A stretch of 48,480 nt of DNA, from NCBI GenBank assembly GCA_009787025.1, contig WRGT01000068.1, positions 1 through 48,480 on the forward strand. The letters are read 5' to 3'. The notes beneath the pieces are model-generated. The model worked only from the letters and a program-made list of their open reading frames with translations. It made no database searches and was not told the DNA's origin. This DNA comes from Spirochaetota bacterium (GTDB taxonomy: Bacteria > Spirochaetota > UBA4802 > UBA5550). Positions within the stretch are counted from its first letter, which is position 1; every line of letters begins with the position of its first letter. The position numbers were made by a program, and so were the translations under genes. This document shows positions 15,762 to 23,391 of the stretch, piece by piece.

Positions 15762-16769
15762 TTATTCTGTACTATCAGCTAAAGCGTTAAGCTCACGAAG
15801 CTTTTGTTGCAGAAGTTTTTTGTCTGGCAGTTTAGCGGTATATTCGGCGACAAGAACGGGTGAAAGATTCCGCTGTAACGCATATTCAACCACCTGATCA
15901 TCTTTGTCAGCGCATAGAATAATCCCGACACTGGGGTTTTCATTGGGTTTTTTGTGGTCTCTGTCAAGTGCTTCAAGATAGAAATTCATTTTTCCGATGT
16001 ATTCCGGTTTGAAAGAGGTTGTTTTCAGTTCAAATGCGACAAGACAGGATAACCCGCGATGATAAAACAGAAGGTCTATAAAAAAATCAGAATTCCCAAC
16101 TTGAACACGGAACTCTTCTCCGATGAATGTAAAATCCTTTCCGATTTCAAGCAGGAATTTTTTCATGTTTGAGATTATAGCCTTTTGCAAAGCCGATTCA
16201 TAGTGGTTTTCAGGTAAATTCAGGAAGTCAAGGACATAGCTGTCAAGGAACCGCTCTTTTATTTCCCGCGTTACCGGCAGATTTTCAGATTTTTTCTCAC
16301 TTATGGCGGCACGTTCAAAGCGCATAGCGTCAAACTGCCGTTCCAGTTCCCGTGATGAATATTGTTCATCAATGGCGAGCCTTATATAAAAAAGACGTTC
16401 TTCATCTGTTTTGGCGCGACTCATTACCAGAAGGTTGTTTGTCCATGATAGTTCTCTCAGCAGTGATGAGAGAATTTGGTTGTCCTTGTAAGTTTCATAA
16501 AATTGCTTCATCCGCCAGATATTTTGAGGGGAAAAGCCGCGTATATTCCCGAAATTAGCGGCTATGTTATTAGAGAGTTCCTCGACAACGGACTTTCCCC
16601 AGCCTCCGTTATTTGCTTTTTCGCTCACTTCCTTGCCGATTTGCCAGTACAGGTCTATGATTTCAGTATTCACAGTTTTGAGTATACGGTCTTTGGCAGT
16701 TTTTATCAGAGTGAGGATGGAATTGAAACTGGAAGAGTTGGTGGTTGGCTGGTTCATTTCTTTTTTCAT
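15762..16769 (-). CDS. DUF1016 / YhcG-family PD-(D/E)XK nuclease
   Basis: A 335-residue protein of the DUF1016 (YhcG) family. The N-terminal DUF1016_N part has IIDLYWQIGKEV, GWGKSVVEELS, GFSPQNIWRMKQFYETY and LRELSWTNNLLVM, all diagnostic. The C-terminal nuclease domain has FFIDLLFYHRGLSCLVAFELKT (Asp, then ExK) and GIILCADKDD. Family members are nuclease-like proteins common near restriction and mobile loci. It stands alone here, followed by two tiny ORFs, and has a higher G+C than its neighbours, consistent with horizontal transfer. GGAG lies about 9 bases before the ATG at 16769. Confidence 0.93.
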   Translation of the reverse strand: MKKEMNQPTTNSSSFNSILTLIKTAKDRILKTVNTEIIDLYWQIGKEVSEKANNGGWGKSVVEELSNNIAANFGNIRGFSPQNIWRMKQFYETYKDNQILSSLLRELSWTNNLLVMSRAKTDEERLFYIRLAIDEQYSSRELERQFDAMRFERAAISEKKSENLPVTREIKERFLDSYVLDFLNLPENHYESALQKAIISNMKKFLLEIGKDFTFIGEEFRVQVGNSDFFIDLLFYHRGLSCLVAFELKTTSFKPEYIGKMNFYLEALDRDHKKPNENPSVGIILCADKDDQVVEYALQRNLSPVLVAEYTAKLPDKKLLQQKLRELNALADSTE

Positions 16770-16817
16770 CTCCTATTTCTCCAAATTACAATTTCATATT
16801 CCCAAAGATATTATACG

Positions 16818-18302
16818 TCACGAATAAAACCTGACTATCGCTTCAACAAGTCCTTCTATAGTATATTCTTCGGCTGTTATACCCGGCTTAAATCCATGAC
16901 TGATAATTGTATCTGTTGTAACAGGTCCTATGCTTGCTATGGCAGCATTAGTCTCAGGGCAGATGGAGAAAAAATTACTCACAGTTGATGAACTGGTAAA
17001 TGTAATCATATCCGCATCTTTAATCTTTTTCAGAGTATCATTATCATAGGATGGTTTTGCAGAGTTATAAATATGTATCCTGTCAACCTCTGCTCCCATT
17101 CTAATTAAGCCCTCTTTAAGAGTCATTCTTGCGTCTGCAGAACAAGGTATGAGTATATTTTGGTTTGAAATATTACGCCCTTCAAATTCTTCGAGAAGAG
17201 ATTCGGCTACAAATTTTTCAGGTATTATATCGGGAATAAGTCCGTATTTTTTTAACTCGTCTCCTGAGGCTCTTCCGATAACTGCAATTTTTGTATCCTT
17301 TAGCGCTCTTGAATCTTTTCCAAATACAAATAGTTCTTCAAAGAAAATGTTAATTGCATTTTGGGATGTGAATATTACCCAGTTATATTTTTCAATATTG
17401 GAGAGAGAGCTGCGCAGGAGGGACATATCTTCCGTCTTCTTAATCTCAATGGTTGGAAATTCTATAGCTTTAGCCCCAAGTGACGATAGTGCTTTTAACA
17501 GCTTTGATGACTGATTTCTTGTGCGGGTTACAACTATCTTTTTTCCAAAAAGCGGCTGCGAATCAAACCATCTTAACTTTTCTCTTAAACTTACTACTCC
17601 GCCTATAATAATTATTGCAGGAGGAGTTAGTTTTTCTTTATTAACGGCTTCGTGAATTTTTGAAAGAGTTGATGTTACTACTCTCTGTTCGGCTCTGGTA
17701 CCCCATGATATAATTCCTACAGGCGTATCAGGCGGGAAGTTTTTCTCTTCAATCAACGTTCTGCATATATGGTGCAGGTTCATCATCCCCATTAAAAAGA
17801 CAAAGGTCTTTTCAGGATTATAGTCCGGAAAATTTACATCTTCACCGTCATCGGAATCGGATCTTCTATGACCGCTTATTACCTCGAAAGCGTTTGAAAA
17901 ATCTCTGTGTGTAAGGGGAATCCCGGCATACGCAGGTGCAGAGTAGAATGACGAAACCCCCGGTATAATAATAAACGGGATTTCTTTATCGGACAAAATT
18001 TCAGCCTCTTCACCTCCGCGCCCAAAAATAAAGGGGTCGCCGCCTTTGAGTCTTACAACGGTTTTGCCTTCAAGAGCCTTGCTCTCAATAAGTTCATTGA
18101 TTTCATCTTGTTTAAGCGTATGATTGCTTCCCTCTTTCCCAACATAAATCATTTCACAATTAAGTCCTTCAAGGAGGCTTTTTTCAGCCAGATGATCATA
18201 TATTATACAATCTGCATATTTTAATATCTCTTTGCCTTTTACGGATATCAGGTCAGGATCGCCGGGACCGGCTCCGACAAGATAGACAACTCCCTTTTTC
18301 AT
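16818..18302 (-). CDS. cobA-hemD: Fused uroporphyrinogen-III C-methyltransferase / uroporphyrinogen-III synthase
   Basis: A 494-residue fusion. Residues 1 to about 245 are SUMT (CobA): VYLVGAGPGDPDLISVKG, VVRLKGGDPFIFGRGGEEAE, PGVSSFYSAPAYAGIPLTHR and FLMGMMNLHHI. It methylates uroporphyrinogen III at C2 and C7 to make precorrin-2 for siroheme and cobalamin. Residues from about 255 to the end are HemD: KIVVTRTRNQSSKLLKALSS, WVIFTSQNAINIFF and MITFTSSSTVSNFF; HemD closes hydroxymethylbilane into uroporphyrinogen III. Its start overlaps the end of hemC by 4 bases, so HemC product passes to a bifunctional protein. Such fusions are known in several phyla. Confidence 0.95.
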   Translation of the reverse strand: MKKGVVYLVGAGPGDPDLISVKGKEILKYADCIIYDHLAEKSLLEGLNCEMIYVGKEGSNHTLKQDEINELIESKALEGKTVVRLKGGDPFIFGRGGEEAEILSDKEIPFIIIPGVSSFYSAPAYAGIPLTHRDFSNAFEVISGHRRSDSDDGEDVNFPDYNPEKTFVFLMGMMNLHHICRTLIEEKNFPPDTPVGIISWGTRAEQRVVTSTLSKIHEAVNKEKLTPPAIIIIGGVVSLREKLRWFDSQPLFGKKIVVTRTRNQSSKLLKALSSLGAKAIEFPTIEIKKTEDMSLLRSSLSNIEKYNWVIFTSQNAINIFFEELFVFGKDSRALKDTKIAVIGRASGDELKKYGLIPDIIPEKFVAESLLEEFEGRNISNQNILIPCSADARMTLKEGLIRMGAEVDRIHIYNSAKPSYDNDTLKKIKDADMITFTSSSTVSNFFSICPETNAAIASIGPVTTDTIISHGFKPGITAEEYTIEGLVEAIVRFYS

Positions 18303-19225
18303 AAATATTTTTCAGCTCCTTGTGATTTAATTTTTATTGAAAGCTCTGCCCCCACGCTTTCAGGGTCTTTACCGGTTGCCGATTCTTTTATAACAGCAGA
18401 CCCGTCGGGTGAGGCTATGACCCCTTTTAGTATAATATTCTCTACATTTTTTTCATCCTTTTCATCGTAGTTCGCATAAGCGCCTAAAGGGACGTGGCAT
18501 CCTCCCCCGAAATGTTTAAGGAATGATCTCTCTGCTGTTACTAAAGTTTCGGTTTTTGTATGGTTGAGTTTTCTGATAATATTATATATATGTTCATCAT
18601 CCGACCTTACCTGAATTCCGAGAGCTCCCTGAGCCGGAGCAGGAAGGAATATATCCTCATTAAGTATTTGTGTAATAAAACCTTCCGTATTAAGATTTAT
18701 TCTATCTATGGCAGCCTTTGCCATTATGATTGCATCGAATGTGTTTTCTTTAAGTTTTCTTAGTCTTGTATTTACATTTCCTCTAATCGCTTCGATTATG
18801 AATGTACTATCAAAAGATTTTAGCTGCGCCATTCTCCTTGCAGAACTTGTTCCGATTATTGATCCTTTTTTTATATTGATACCGTTTCTCTCTATGAAGA
18901 GATTTTTGCGCATTATTATAACATCATGATGGTCGCCTCTTTCGGGAATCGCCGCAAGCCTTAATCCGCTCACTTCATCGGTCGGAAGGTCTTTAAGTGA
19001 GTGAACGGCTGCATCAATCTTTTTATTAAGAAGAGCCTCTTCCAATTCCTTTGTAAAGAAACCTTTTCCCTCCATCTTGTTGAATGATACATTTTGTATC
19101 TTATCGCCTTCGGTTTTTATTATAACAAGTTCTGTATTGTCCTCGCCTAATAATTTTGCCGCATATTTAGCCTGCCAGAGAGCCAGCTCGCTCCCTCTTG
19201 TTCCTATCCTTATTTTTTTGCTCAT
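18299..19225 (-). CDS. hemC: Porphobilinogen deaminase (hydroxymethylbilane synthase)
   Basis: A 308-residue enzyme that joins four porphobilinogens into hydroxymethylbilane in tetrapyrrole synthesis. Motifs: RIGTRGSELALWQAKY at the start, DAAVHSLKDLPTD with the catalytic Asp, GTSSARRMAQL, IRGNVNTRLRKL, LPAPAQGALGIQVR and AERSFLKHFGGGCHVPLGA, in which Cys243 carries the dipyrromethane cofactor. Full length, with an N-terminal start like other HemC proteins. It is followed by cobA-hemD with a 4-base overlap. hemA, hemB and hemL are not in the window. Confidence 0.97.
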   Translation of the reverse strand: MSKKIRIGTRGSELALWQAKYAAKLLGEDNTELVIIKTEGDKIQNVSFNKMEGKGFFTKELEEALLNKKIDAAVHSLKDLPTDEVSGLRLAAIPERGDHHDVIIMRKNLFIERNGINIKKGSIIGTSSARRMAQLKSFDSTFIIEAIRGNVNTRLRKLKENTFDAIIMAKAAIDRINLNTEGFITQILNEDIFLPAPAQGALGIQVRSDDEHIYNIIRKLNHTKTETLVTAERSFLKHFGGGCHVPLGAYANYDEKDEKNVENIILKGVIASPDGSAVIKESATGKDPESVGAELSIKIKSQGAEKYL

Positions 19226-19454
19226 AATTATTCTCAGAGACTTTTATTTTTATTTATTTAGTTTTAATCGAATAATTTATGTCAATGTATTATTTTTCAA
19301 TGAATTATTCTTAAAATTAATTACAAGATAATTATTTATGGATTGAATATATATTTGAAGATTTCAGCAAATAAAAAAATCTTGACAATTAAATTTCTTA
19401 GTTTTTTTTATTGAGAGGGTCAAAGCAGGTTTCACAAAATATCTTTAATGTTAT

Positions 19455-19658
19455 TTATTTTATACTTCCTGTCTCTTGTTCAAACAGTTCAACAATTTCT
19501 CTCGGTGGAAATGTAAATATTCCTGTTTTTTCGTCAGATAAGCCTTTGCATACATTAGAATTATAAAATTTATCCAGAGTATATTCGTAATTCCAATTGT
19601 GTTTTTGTGACAAATCGGTTATTACCATACGAATCAGCGCAGTGTCATACCCTTTCAT
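19455..19658 (-). CDS. DUF3791-family protein (second copy)
   Basis: A 67-residue protein, last gene of a three-gene module. Its ATG overlaps the end of the DUF3990 gene (ATGA, 4 bases). The sequence MKGYDTALIRMVITDLSQKH...YTLDKFYNSNVCKGLSDE has the shape of DUF3791, small helical proteins usually encoded next to DUF3990. No membrane segment or signal. By context it may be a cognate antitoxin or accessory factor for the DUF3990 protein, though that is inference. Confidence 0.7.
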   Translation of the reverse strand: MKGYDTALIRMVITDLSQKHNWNYEYTLDKFYNSNVCKGLSDEKTGIFTFPPREIVELFEQETGSIK

Positions 19659-20188
19659 TTGTTTGCGTCCTCCACTTCATAGCTATGTAAAAATTTCAAC
19701 AAAGCAAGGCTTTTGTTCGTAACAAAACAGTACTGGTCGTTTGGATGTGAAAATGTAAGTTGATAGAGAAGAGCGTCTTTTACTGTTTTATTTACTCTGT
19801 TTTTCCTCAGCAGTTCCATATACGCGTCAACTGCCTGAGCCACATCGTCGTCTGCCACATTGCCATAAATAACATCATACTTGCTGTTATAAACGGCTTC
19901 TAAATTTCCTCTGTTTGCCACAACAAAATCAAGCCAACTTTCGCTATAGCCGTCAAAAGACAATATATTTAAACCTGCACTATCCAAATCACTTTCGTAA
20001 ACAGTTACAAATCCGGCTTGTGCAAATCCTCTTATATGTCTTGCAGCCATAGCGCGTCTGAGCGCCCATTTTTCAGCTTGTTCCTTATGCCCTGTAACAT
20101 AAAAACCTTTACCAAAATCGAGATTATATCTTCCATAATTCAAGTCCGGCGTTTTAATCTCGCTATATGAGCCGTGGTATAGCAGCAT
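19655..20188 (-). CDS. DUF3990 protein, probable ADP-ribosyltransferase-fold toxin
   Basis: A 177-residue protein starting MLLYHGSYSEI, the usual start of the family; an in-frame start at 20212 lies inside the preceding gene and is rejected. Features of an ART fold are visible: LLYHGS (His of the H-Y-[E/D/Q] triad), NLDFGKGFYVTGHKEQAEKWA (Tyr and following helix) and a late acidic stretch (VIYGNVADDDVAQ). As I recall, DUF3990 is grouped with ADP-ribosyltransferase families, which transfer ADP-ribose from NAD+ to a target. It sits between two DUF3791-type genes with coupled junctions (TAATATG upstream, ATGA downstream), the layout of a toxin-antitoxin or defence module. The target is unknown. 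Confidence 0.75.
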   Translation of the reverse strand: MLLYHGSYSEIKTPDLNYGRYNLDFGKGFYVTGHKEQAEKWALRRAMAARHIRGFAQAGFVTVYESDLDSAGLNILSFDGYSESWLDFVVANRGNLEAVYNSKYDVIYGNVADDDVAQAVDAYMELLRKNRVNKTVKDALLYQLTFSHPNDQYCFVTNKSLALLKFLHSYEVEDANK

Positions 20189-20189
20189 A

Positions 20190-20417
20190 TTACACAGCCT
20201 CTTTAGCGGCAAGTATTTCTCTGATTTCTTCCAGAATATAGCTTTTACCTAAAGTGTGTGTTACATCATAATGCTCTATATATAAATCCCAAATTCCAAA
20301 TTTTTTTAGTGTCTGATACGCAAGCGTCTTATCGCCACTAAAAAATTCAACTGATACAATCTCAACTACCCAAACCATATACTCCATAATTTCGGTAGTG
20401 ATATTCTGTCTATCCAT
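20190..20417 (-). CDS. DUF3791-family protein (first copy)
   Basis: A 75-residue protein starting MDRQNITTEIMEYMVWVVE, the first gene of the DUF3791-DUF3990-DUF3791 module. The ATG at 20417 follows AAAGGA; an apparent longer frame begins with a TTG and adds only six residues. The pattern of helix, then AYQTLKKFGIWDLYIEHYDVTHTLG and ILEEIREIL, is that of DUF3791. Its stop lies one base before the DUF3990 start, so the two are surely coupled. A role as antitoxin is inferred from position. Confidence 0.75.
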   Translation of the reverse strand: MDRQNITTEIMEYMVWVVEIVSVEFFSGDKTLAYQTLKKFGIWDLYIEHYDVTHTLGKSYILEEIREILAAKEAV

Positions 20418-20572
20418 ACCTGCATATCCTTTCAATAAATAACATATTTATTTGTTACATTTTTTATTATATATTGATAGTATAATCATGTCAAGAAAAA
20501 AGACGCCTATTCCCAATGCACATTGTATTTACGGTTTCAAATAAACCTTCATTGCTTAGTTTCCGCAGGTTT

Positions 20573-21010
20573 TCAATCAGCAGTGAATTCGGAGATTTCT
20601 GTAACTGTTTCTGTAATTGAGTCAATGATAAGGATTGAACCACCTCCACCACCCATAACAACTTTATTTCCTGCGACTGCTGTACTTCCTAAGCCCAAGC
20701 CAGCTTTTGATAGCCCGTCTTTTTCAGTAACTTTTCCGGTAATGGCGTCAATGATAAGGATCGAATTGCCGGCATCACCATAGCCGCGCCCCATAACGAC
20801 TTTATTCCCAACGACTACCGTACTGTAAGAACCCCAAGGAGCCTCAGAGATACTAACCTTTTCGTCTTCTGTAGTTTTATCCGAGTCATCGTCATCGTAA
20901 GCCGAAAGAGTTATTGTCGTAATCAAAATAAAAATAAATAAGATTATATGCAGTCCGGTAAAACGCTTGTTTATTGTATGAAACAGTTTATGCAAAATTT
21001 TAGAAATCAT
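20573..21010 (-). CDS. Small exported protein with two beta-propeller-like repeats
   Basis: A 145-residue protein with an N-terminal hydrophobic segment (about 19-38) that looks like a signal peptide or anchor, an acidic linker (DDDDSD, TTEDE) and two copies of a repeat of about 38 residues. Each copy has NKVVMGxGxG, then SILIIDxITxxVTE. Such repeats resemble propeller blades, but two blades cannot close a propeller, so this may be a truncated or decayed gene or a blade set that assembles with others. Start ATG at 21010 with AAAAGGAG upstream. No homologous family was named with confidence. Confidence 0.6.
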   Translation of the reverse strand: MISKILHKLFHTINKRFTGLHIILFIFILITTITLSAYDDDDSDKTTEDEKVSISEAPWGSYSTVVVGNKVVMGRGYGDAGNSILIIDAITGKVTEKDGLSKAGLGLGSTAVAGNKVVMGGGGGSILIIDSITETVTEISEFTAD

Positions 21011-21112
21011 AGAAAACTCCTTTTCAAATTACAATGTACAAATTACAAATGTGGGTTGTTACAAATTACAGTTTGCTTAAAACTGATTCTTTCCTTTCTC
21101 CATTTGTACATT

Positions 21113-21134
21113 GTAATCTGTAATCTGTAATCTG
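21113..21134. repeat. 7-bp tandem repeat TAATCTG
   Basis: Three adjacent copies of TAATCTG end just before the serC stop codon region. Together with ACAATGTACAAATTAC (about 21028-21047) and its near-reverse TTGTACATTGTAATCTG (21104-21120) it forms an imperfect inverted repeat in the gap between the repeat-protein promoter and serC. Confidence 0.6.
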
Positions 21135-21136
21135 CC

Positions 21137-22213
21137 TCACCTCTCCAGCTCAAACTTCTCCATAAACTTTATTAAACTCTCCACACCCTCAACAGGCATT
21201 GCATTATAAATACTCGCTCTCATGCCGCCGGCTGATTTATGTCCTTGCAGATTGGCAAAAGAATTTTTTTCGGACTCTTTTACAAAGAGACTGTCTAACT
21301 CCTTTGAACCTGTTGTAAAGGGAATGTTCATTAGAGACCTGAAATTTTTATCAACATTGCTTTTAAATAACTTTGAATTATCAATAAAGTCATAAAGGAG
21401 CGCAGCCTTATGCCTGTTAATCTTCTCTATCTCTTTAACTCCTCCAAGGTCTTTAATCCATTGAAATACCAGCTTTGATATATAGATTGCGTATGTAGGG
21501 GGAGTATTAAACATTGATTTGTTTTCCGCGTAAACGTTAAAGTTAAGCATTGAGGGCAGATTTGCATCAGCTCTTTTCATTAAATCTTTTTTTATAATTA
21601 CAACCGTAACACCAGCAGGACCGATATTTTTTTGAGCTCCGGCAAAGATGACGCCGTACTTACTGACATCATACTCTTCCGACAAAATACATGACGACAT
21701 ATCTGCAACTACAGGTATATCCGCTTCCGGCAGGGTATTATACTTTGTGCCGCAAATAGTATTATTATAGCATATATGTATATAGTCCGCATCTTTATTA
21801 TAGTGTAATTTTTCAACAGACGGTATATATGTAAACATTCTGTCTTCCGATGATGCAATAATGTTTACTTTCCCTAATTTTTTTCCTTCTTTTATAGCTT
21901 TTTCCGTCCATACGCCTGTGTGGATAATGTCAATTGTCTTATTATCCGTCATTAAATTCATAGGTATCATTGTAAATTGAGTTGATGCGCCGCCTTGGAG
22001 AAAAAGAACCTGATAATCCGACGGAATATTCATAAGGCCAGTTAAAAGTTCTTCCGCCTCATCAATTATATCCGTAAAAGCGCTTGATCTGTGGCTCATC
22101 TCCATAACAGACATGCCGTATTCGCCGTATTCTAACATTTCACTTGCAGCTTTTTTAAGTACGGTTTCAGGAAGAACGGCAGGACCTGATGAAAAATTGT
22201 AAACTCTTGACAT
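21137..22213 (-). CDS. serC: Phosphoserine aminotransferase
   Basis: A 358-residue PLP-dependent aminotransferase that makes O-phosphoserine from 3-phosphohydroxypyruvate in serine synthesis and also serves vitamin B6 synthesis in many bacteria. The N-terminus RVYNFSSGPAVLPETVL, the FLQGGASTQF loop, VADMSSCIL and the PLP lysine in FAGAQKNIGPAGV (Lys195) are all present; the C-terminus contains GHKSAGGMRASIYNAMP. ATG at 22213 is chosen because SerC proteins begin M-x-RVYNF; an in-frame TTG at 22225 is the alternative. Its nearest AAGGAG is 35 bases upstream, separated by a hairpin. serA and serB are not in the window. Confidence 0.96.
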   Translation of the reverse strand: MSRVYNFSSGPAVLPETVLKKAASEMLEYGEYGMSVMEMSHRSSAFTDIIDEAEELLTGLMNIPSDYQVLFLQGGASTQFTMIPMNLMTDNKTIDIIHTGVWTEKAIKEGKKLGKVNIIASSEDRMFTYIPSVEKLHYNKDADYIHICYNNTICGTKYNTLPEADIPVVADMSSCILSEEYDVSKYGVIFAGAQKNIGPAGVTVVIIKKDLMKRADANLPSMLNFNVYAENKSMFNTPPTYAIYISKLVFQWIKDLGGVKEIEKINRHKAALLYDFIDNSKLFKSNVDKNFRSLMNIPFTTGSKELDSLFVKESEKNSFANLQGHKSAGGMRASIYNAMPVEGVESLIKFMEKFELER

Positions 22214-22222
22214 TGTTATAAT

Positions 22223-22254
22223 CAACGCTCAACGTACAATGAGCGTTGCTCCTT
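22223..22254 (-). promoter_or_regulatory. Hairpin between the serC Shine-Dalgarno and start codon
   Basis: Reading leftward: AAGGAG (22254-22249), then CAACGCTCA (22248-22240) that pairs perfectly with TGAGCGTTG (22231-22223) across an 8-base loop, then 9 bases to the serC ATG. If the stem forms, AAGGAG is brought to normal spacing. If not, the gene has no evident ribosome site. An inserted palindromic repeat is the simpler alternative. Confidence 0.45.
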
Positions 22255-22493
22255 TATTGTATTTTTTGAAATTGATATTAAATTTTTATTTAATGTTCAA
22301 TTATTGTTTTCTTGCATTTATTGTTTTTTTACATGGAGCGTTGAATATTGTAAAACGTCAAGTTTTATAAATTAATATTGACAAAACTTTGGCTGATTTT
22401 AGGGTGACCACAAAACATTTATTATTTTATCAGGAAAATTTGTAATAAAGTACATAAATATACATCAAATTAATTGAAAGAGAGGTATTTTAG

Positions 22494-22652
22494 ATGAAAA
22501 GGACATTCCAGCCAAGCAAGCTAAAAAGGGTTAGAACGCATGGTTTTATGGCACGAATGGAATCGACAGAGGGGAAAAAAGTGCTTATGAGAAGAAGAAG
22601 AAAGGGAAGAAGAAAGTTGACGGTATCAGATGAAAAAAGGATGCCTAAATAA
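22494..22652 (+). CDS. rpmH: 50S ribosomal protein L34
   Basis: A 52-residue L34: [22 protein letters not shown], then the basic stretch [18 protein letters not shown]. Typical L34 is about 45 residues; this one has a few extra residues at the C-terminus (VSDEKRMPK) and an insertion-like STEGKKVLM segment common to the family. AGAGAGG lies just upstream of the ATG. It starts the rpmH-rnpA-yidD-yidC-jag-mnmE cluster, a classic arrangement often near the replication origin, although no dnaA or DnaA-box cluster is seen here. Confidence 0.95.
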   Translation: MKRTFQPSKLKRVRTHGFMARMESTEGKKVLMRRRRKGRRKLTVSDEKRMPK

Positions 22653-22679
22653 GGAATTATACATTTAATAAATTATGAT

Positions 22680-23027
22680 GTGAAAAGGATATATTCGTTA
22701 AAAAGCAGGGAATCTTATAAGTTTATTTTTTTGAATGGGAAGAAAATCAGAGGTAAGGGTAATATTATTTTTTTTATAAAAAACAGCTCTTTAAATGACA
22801 TTAAAATAGGAATTGCAATAGATAAAAAATTAGGAAATGCCGTTAAAAGGAATTGGATTAAAAGACGTATAAGAGCTGTATGTACAGACTTAATTATTCA
22901 AATGAATCGCGGATTTTTAATAATAATTAAACCTGTGCCGGAAAATGTAATGATGAATTTTGAAGACTTGAAGAGCGAACTTGTTATGCTTTTCAAAAAA
23001 GCTGGAGCGCTTAATGGAAGCAATTAG
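22680..23027 (+). CDS. rnpA: Ribonuclease P protein component
   Basis: A 115-residue basic protein that helps the catalytic RNase P RNA bind and cut the 5' leader of pre-tRNAs. The signature [18 protein letters not shown] (RNR motif) is present, and the N-terminus ([16 protein letters not shown], then GKKIRGKG) fits. The start is a GTG at 22680, 27 bases after rpmH. It overlaps yidD by 14 bases. The RNase P RNA gene was not recognised in this window. Confidence 0.95.
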   Translation: MKRIYSLKSRESYKFIFLNGKKIRGKGNIIFFIKNSSLNDIKIGIAIDKKLGNAVKRNWIKRRIRAVCTDLIIQMNRGFLIIIKPVPENVMMNFEDLKSELVMLFKKAGALNGSN

Positions 23028-23286
23028 ATTTATGATGAATTTTGTTAATAAAGCATTAATAGGCTTTATTGTATATATAATTAAATTCTATAAATTTTTT
23101 ATTTCTCCCGTTCTGCCTCCATCGTGTAAATATTACCCTACATGTTCTGTTTATTCAATTCAGGCTATTAAACGATTCGGTTTAATAAAAGGAGGATATC
23201 TTTCATTGAAGAGGATTATATCTTGCAATCCTTTTTCAAACGGAGGATTTGATCCGGTTCCCGAAGTTTTTAGTATTAGAAAATAG
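23014..23286 (+). CDS. yidD: Membrane protein insertion efficiency factor YidD
   Basis: A 90-residue YidD, a small membrane-associated protein encoded between rnpA and yidC that aids insertion of inner-membrane proteins. Motif: [24 protein letters not shown], with the family cysteines, then [18 protein letters not shown] and [13 protein letters not shown]. The start at 23014 has GGAG 7 bases upstream and overlaps the rnpA end; a longer frame to 22981 has no such site. Confidence 0.95.
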   Translation: MEAIRFMMNFVNKALIGFIVYIIKFYKFFISPVLPPSCKYYPTCSVYSIQAIKRFGLIKGGYLSLKRIISCNPFSNGGFDPVPEVFSIRK

Positions 23287-23391
23287 TCTTTGAACAAATT
23301 ATATCTACCCTGCATTATAATCTCTCTTTTCACATCTTAAAGTAACTATATTTATTGGTTATGGAAATAATAATAGAATAAGGATAAGTAA

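Noticed and set aside
20190-20435. Longer start for the first DUF3791 gene
   Set aside because: The added codons begin with a TTG, and the ATG at 20417 gives the family's usual N-terminus.
22226-22493. Replication origin next to rpmH
   Set aside because: rpmH-rnpA clusters often flank oriC, but no run of DnaA boxes and no dnaA/dnaN gene is visible. A TTGACA at 22378 also lacks a matching -10 box.
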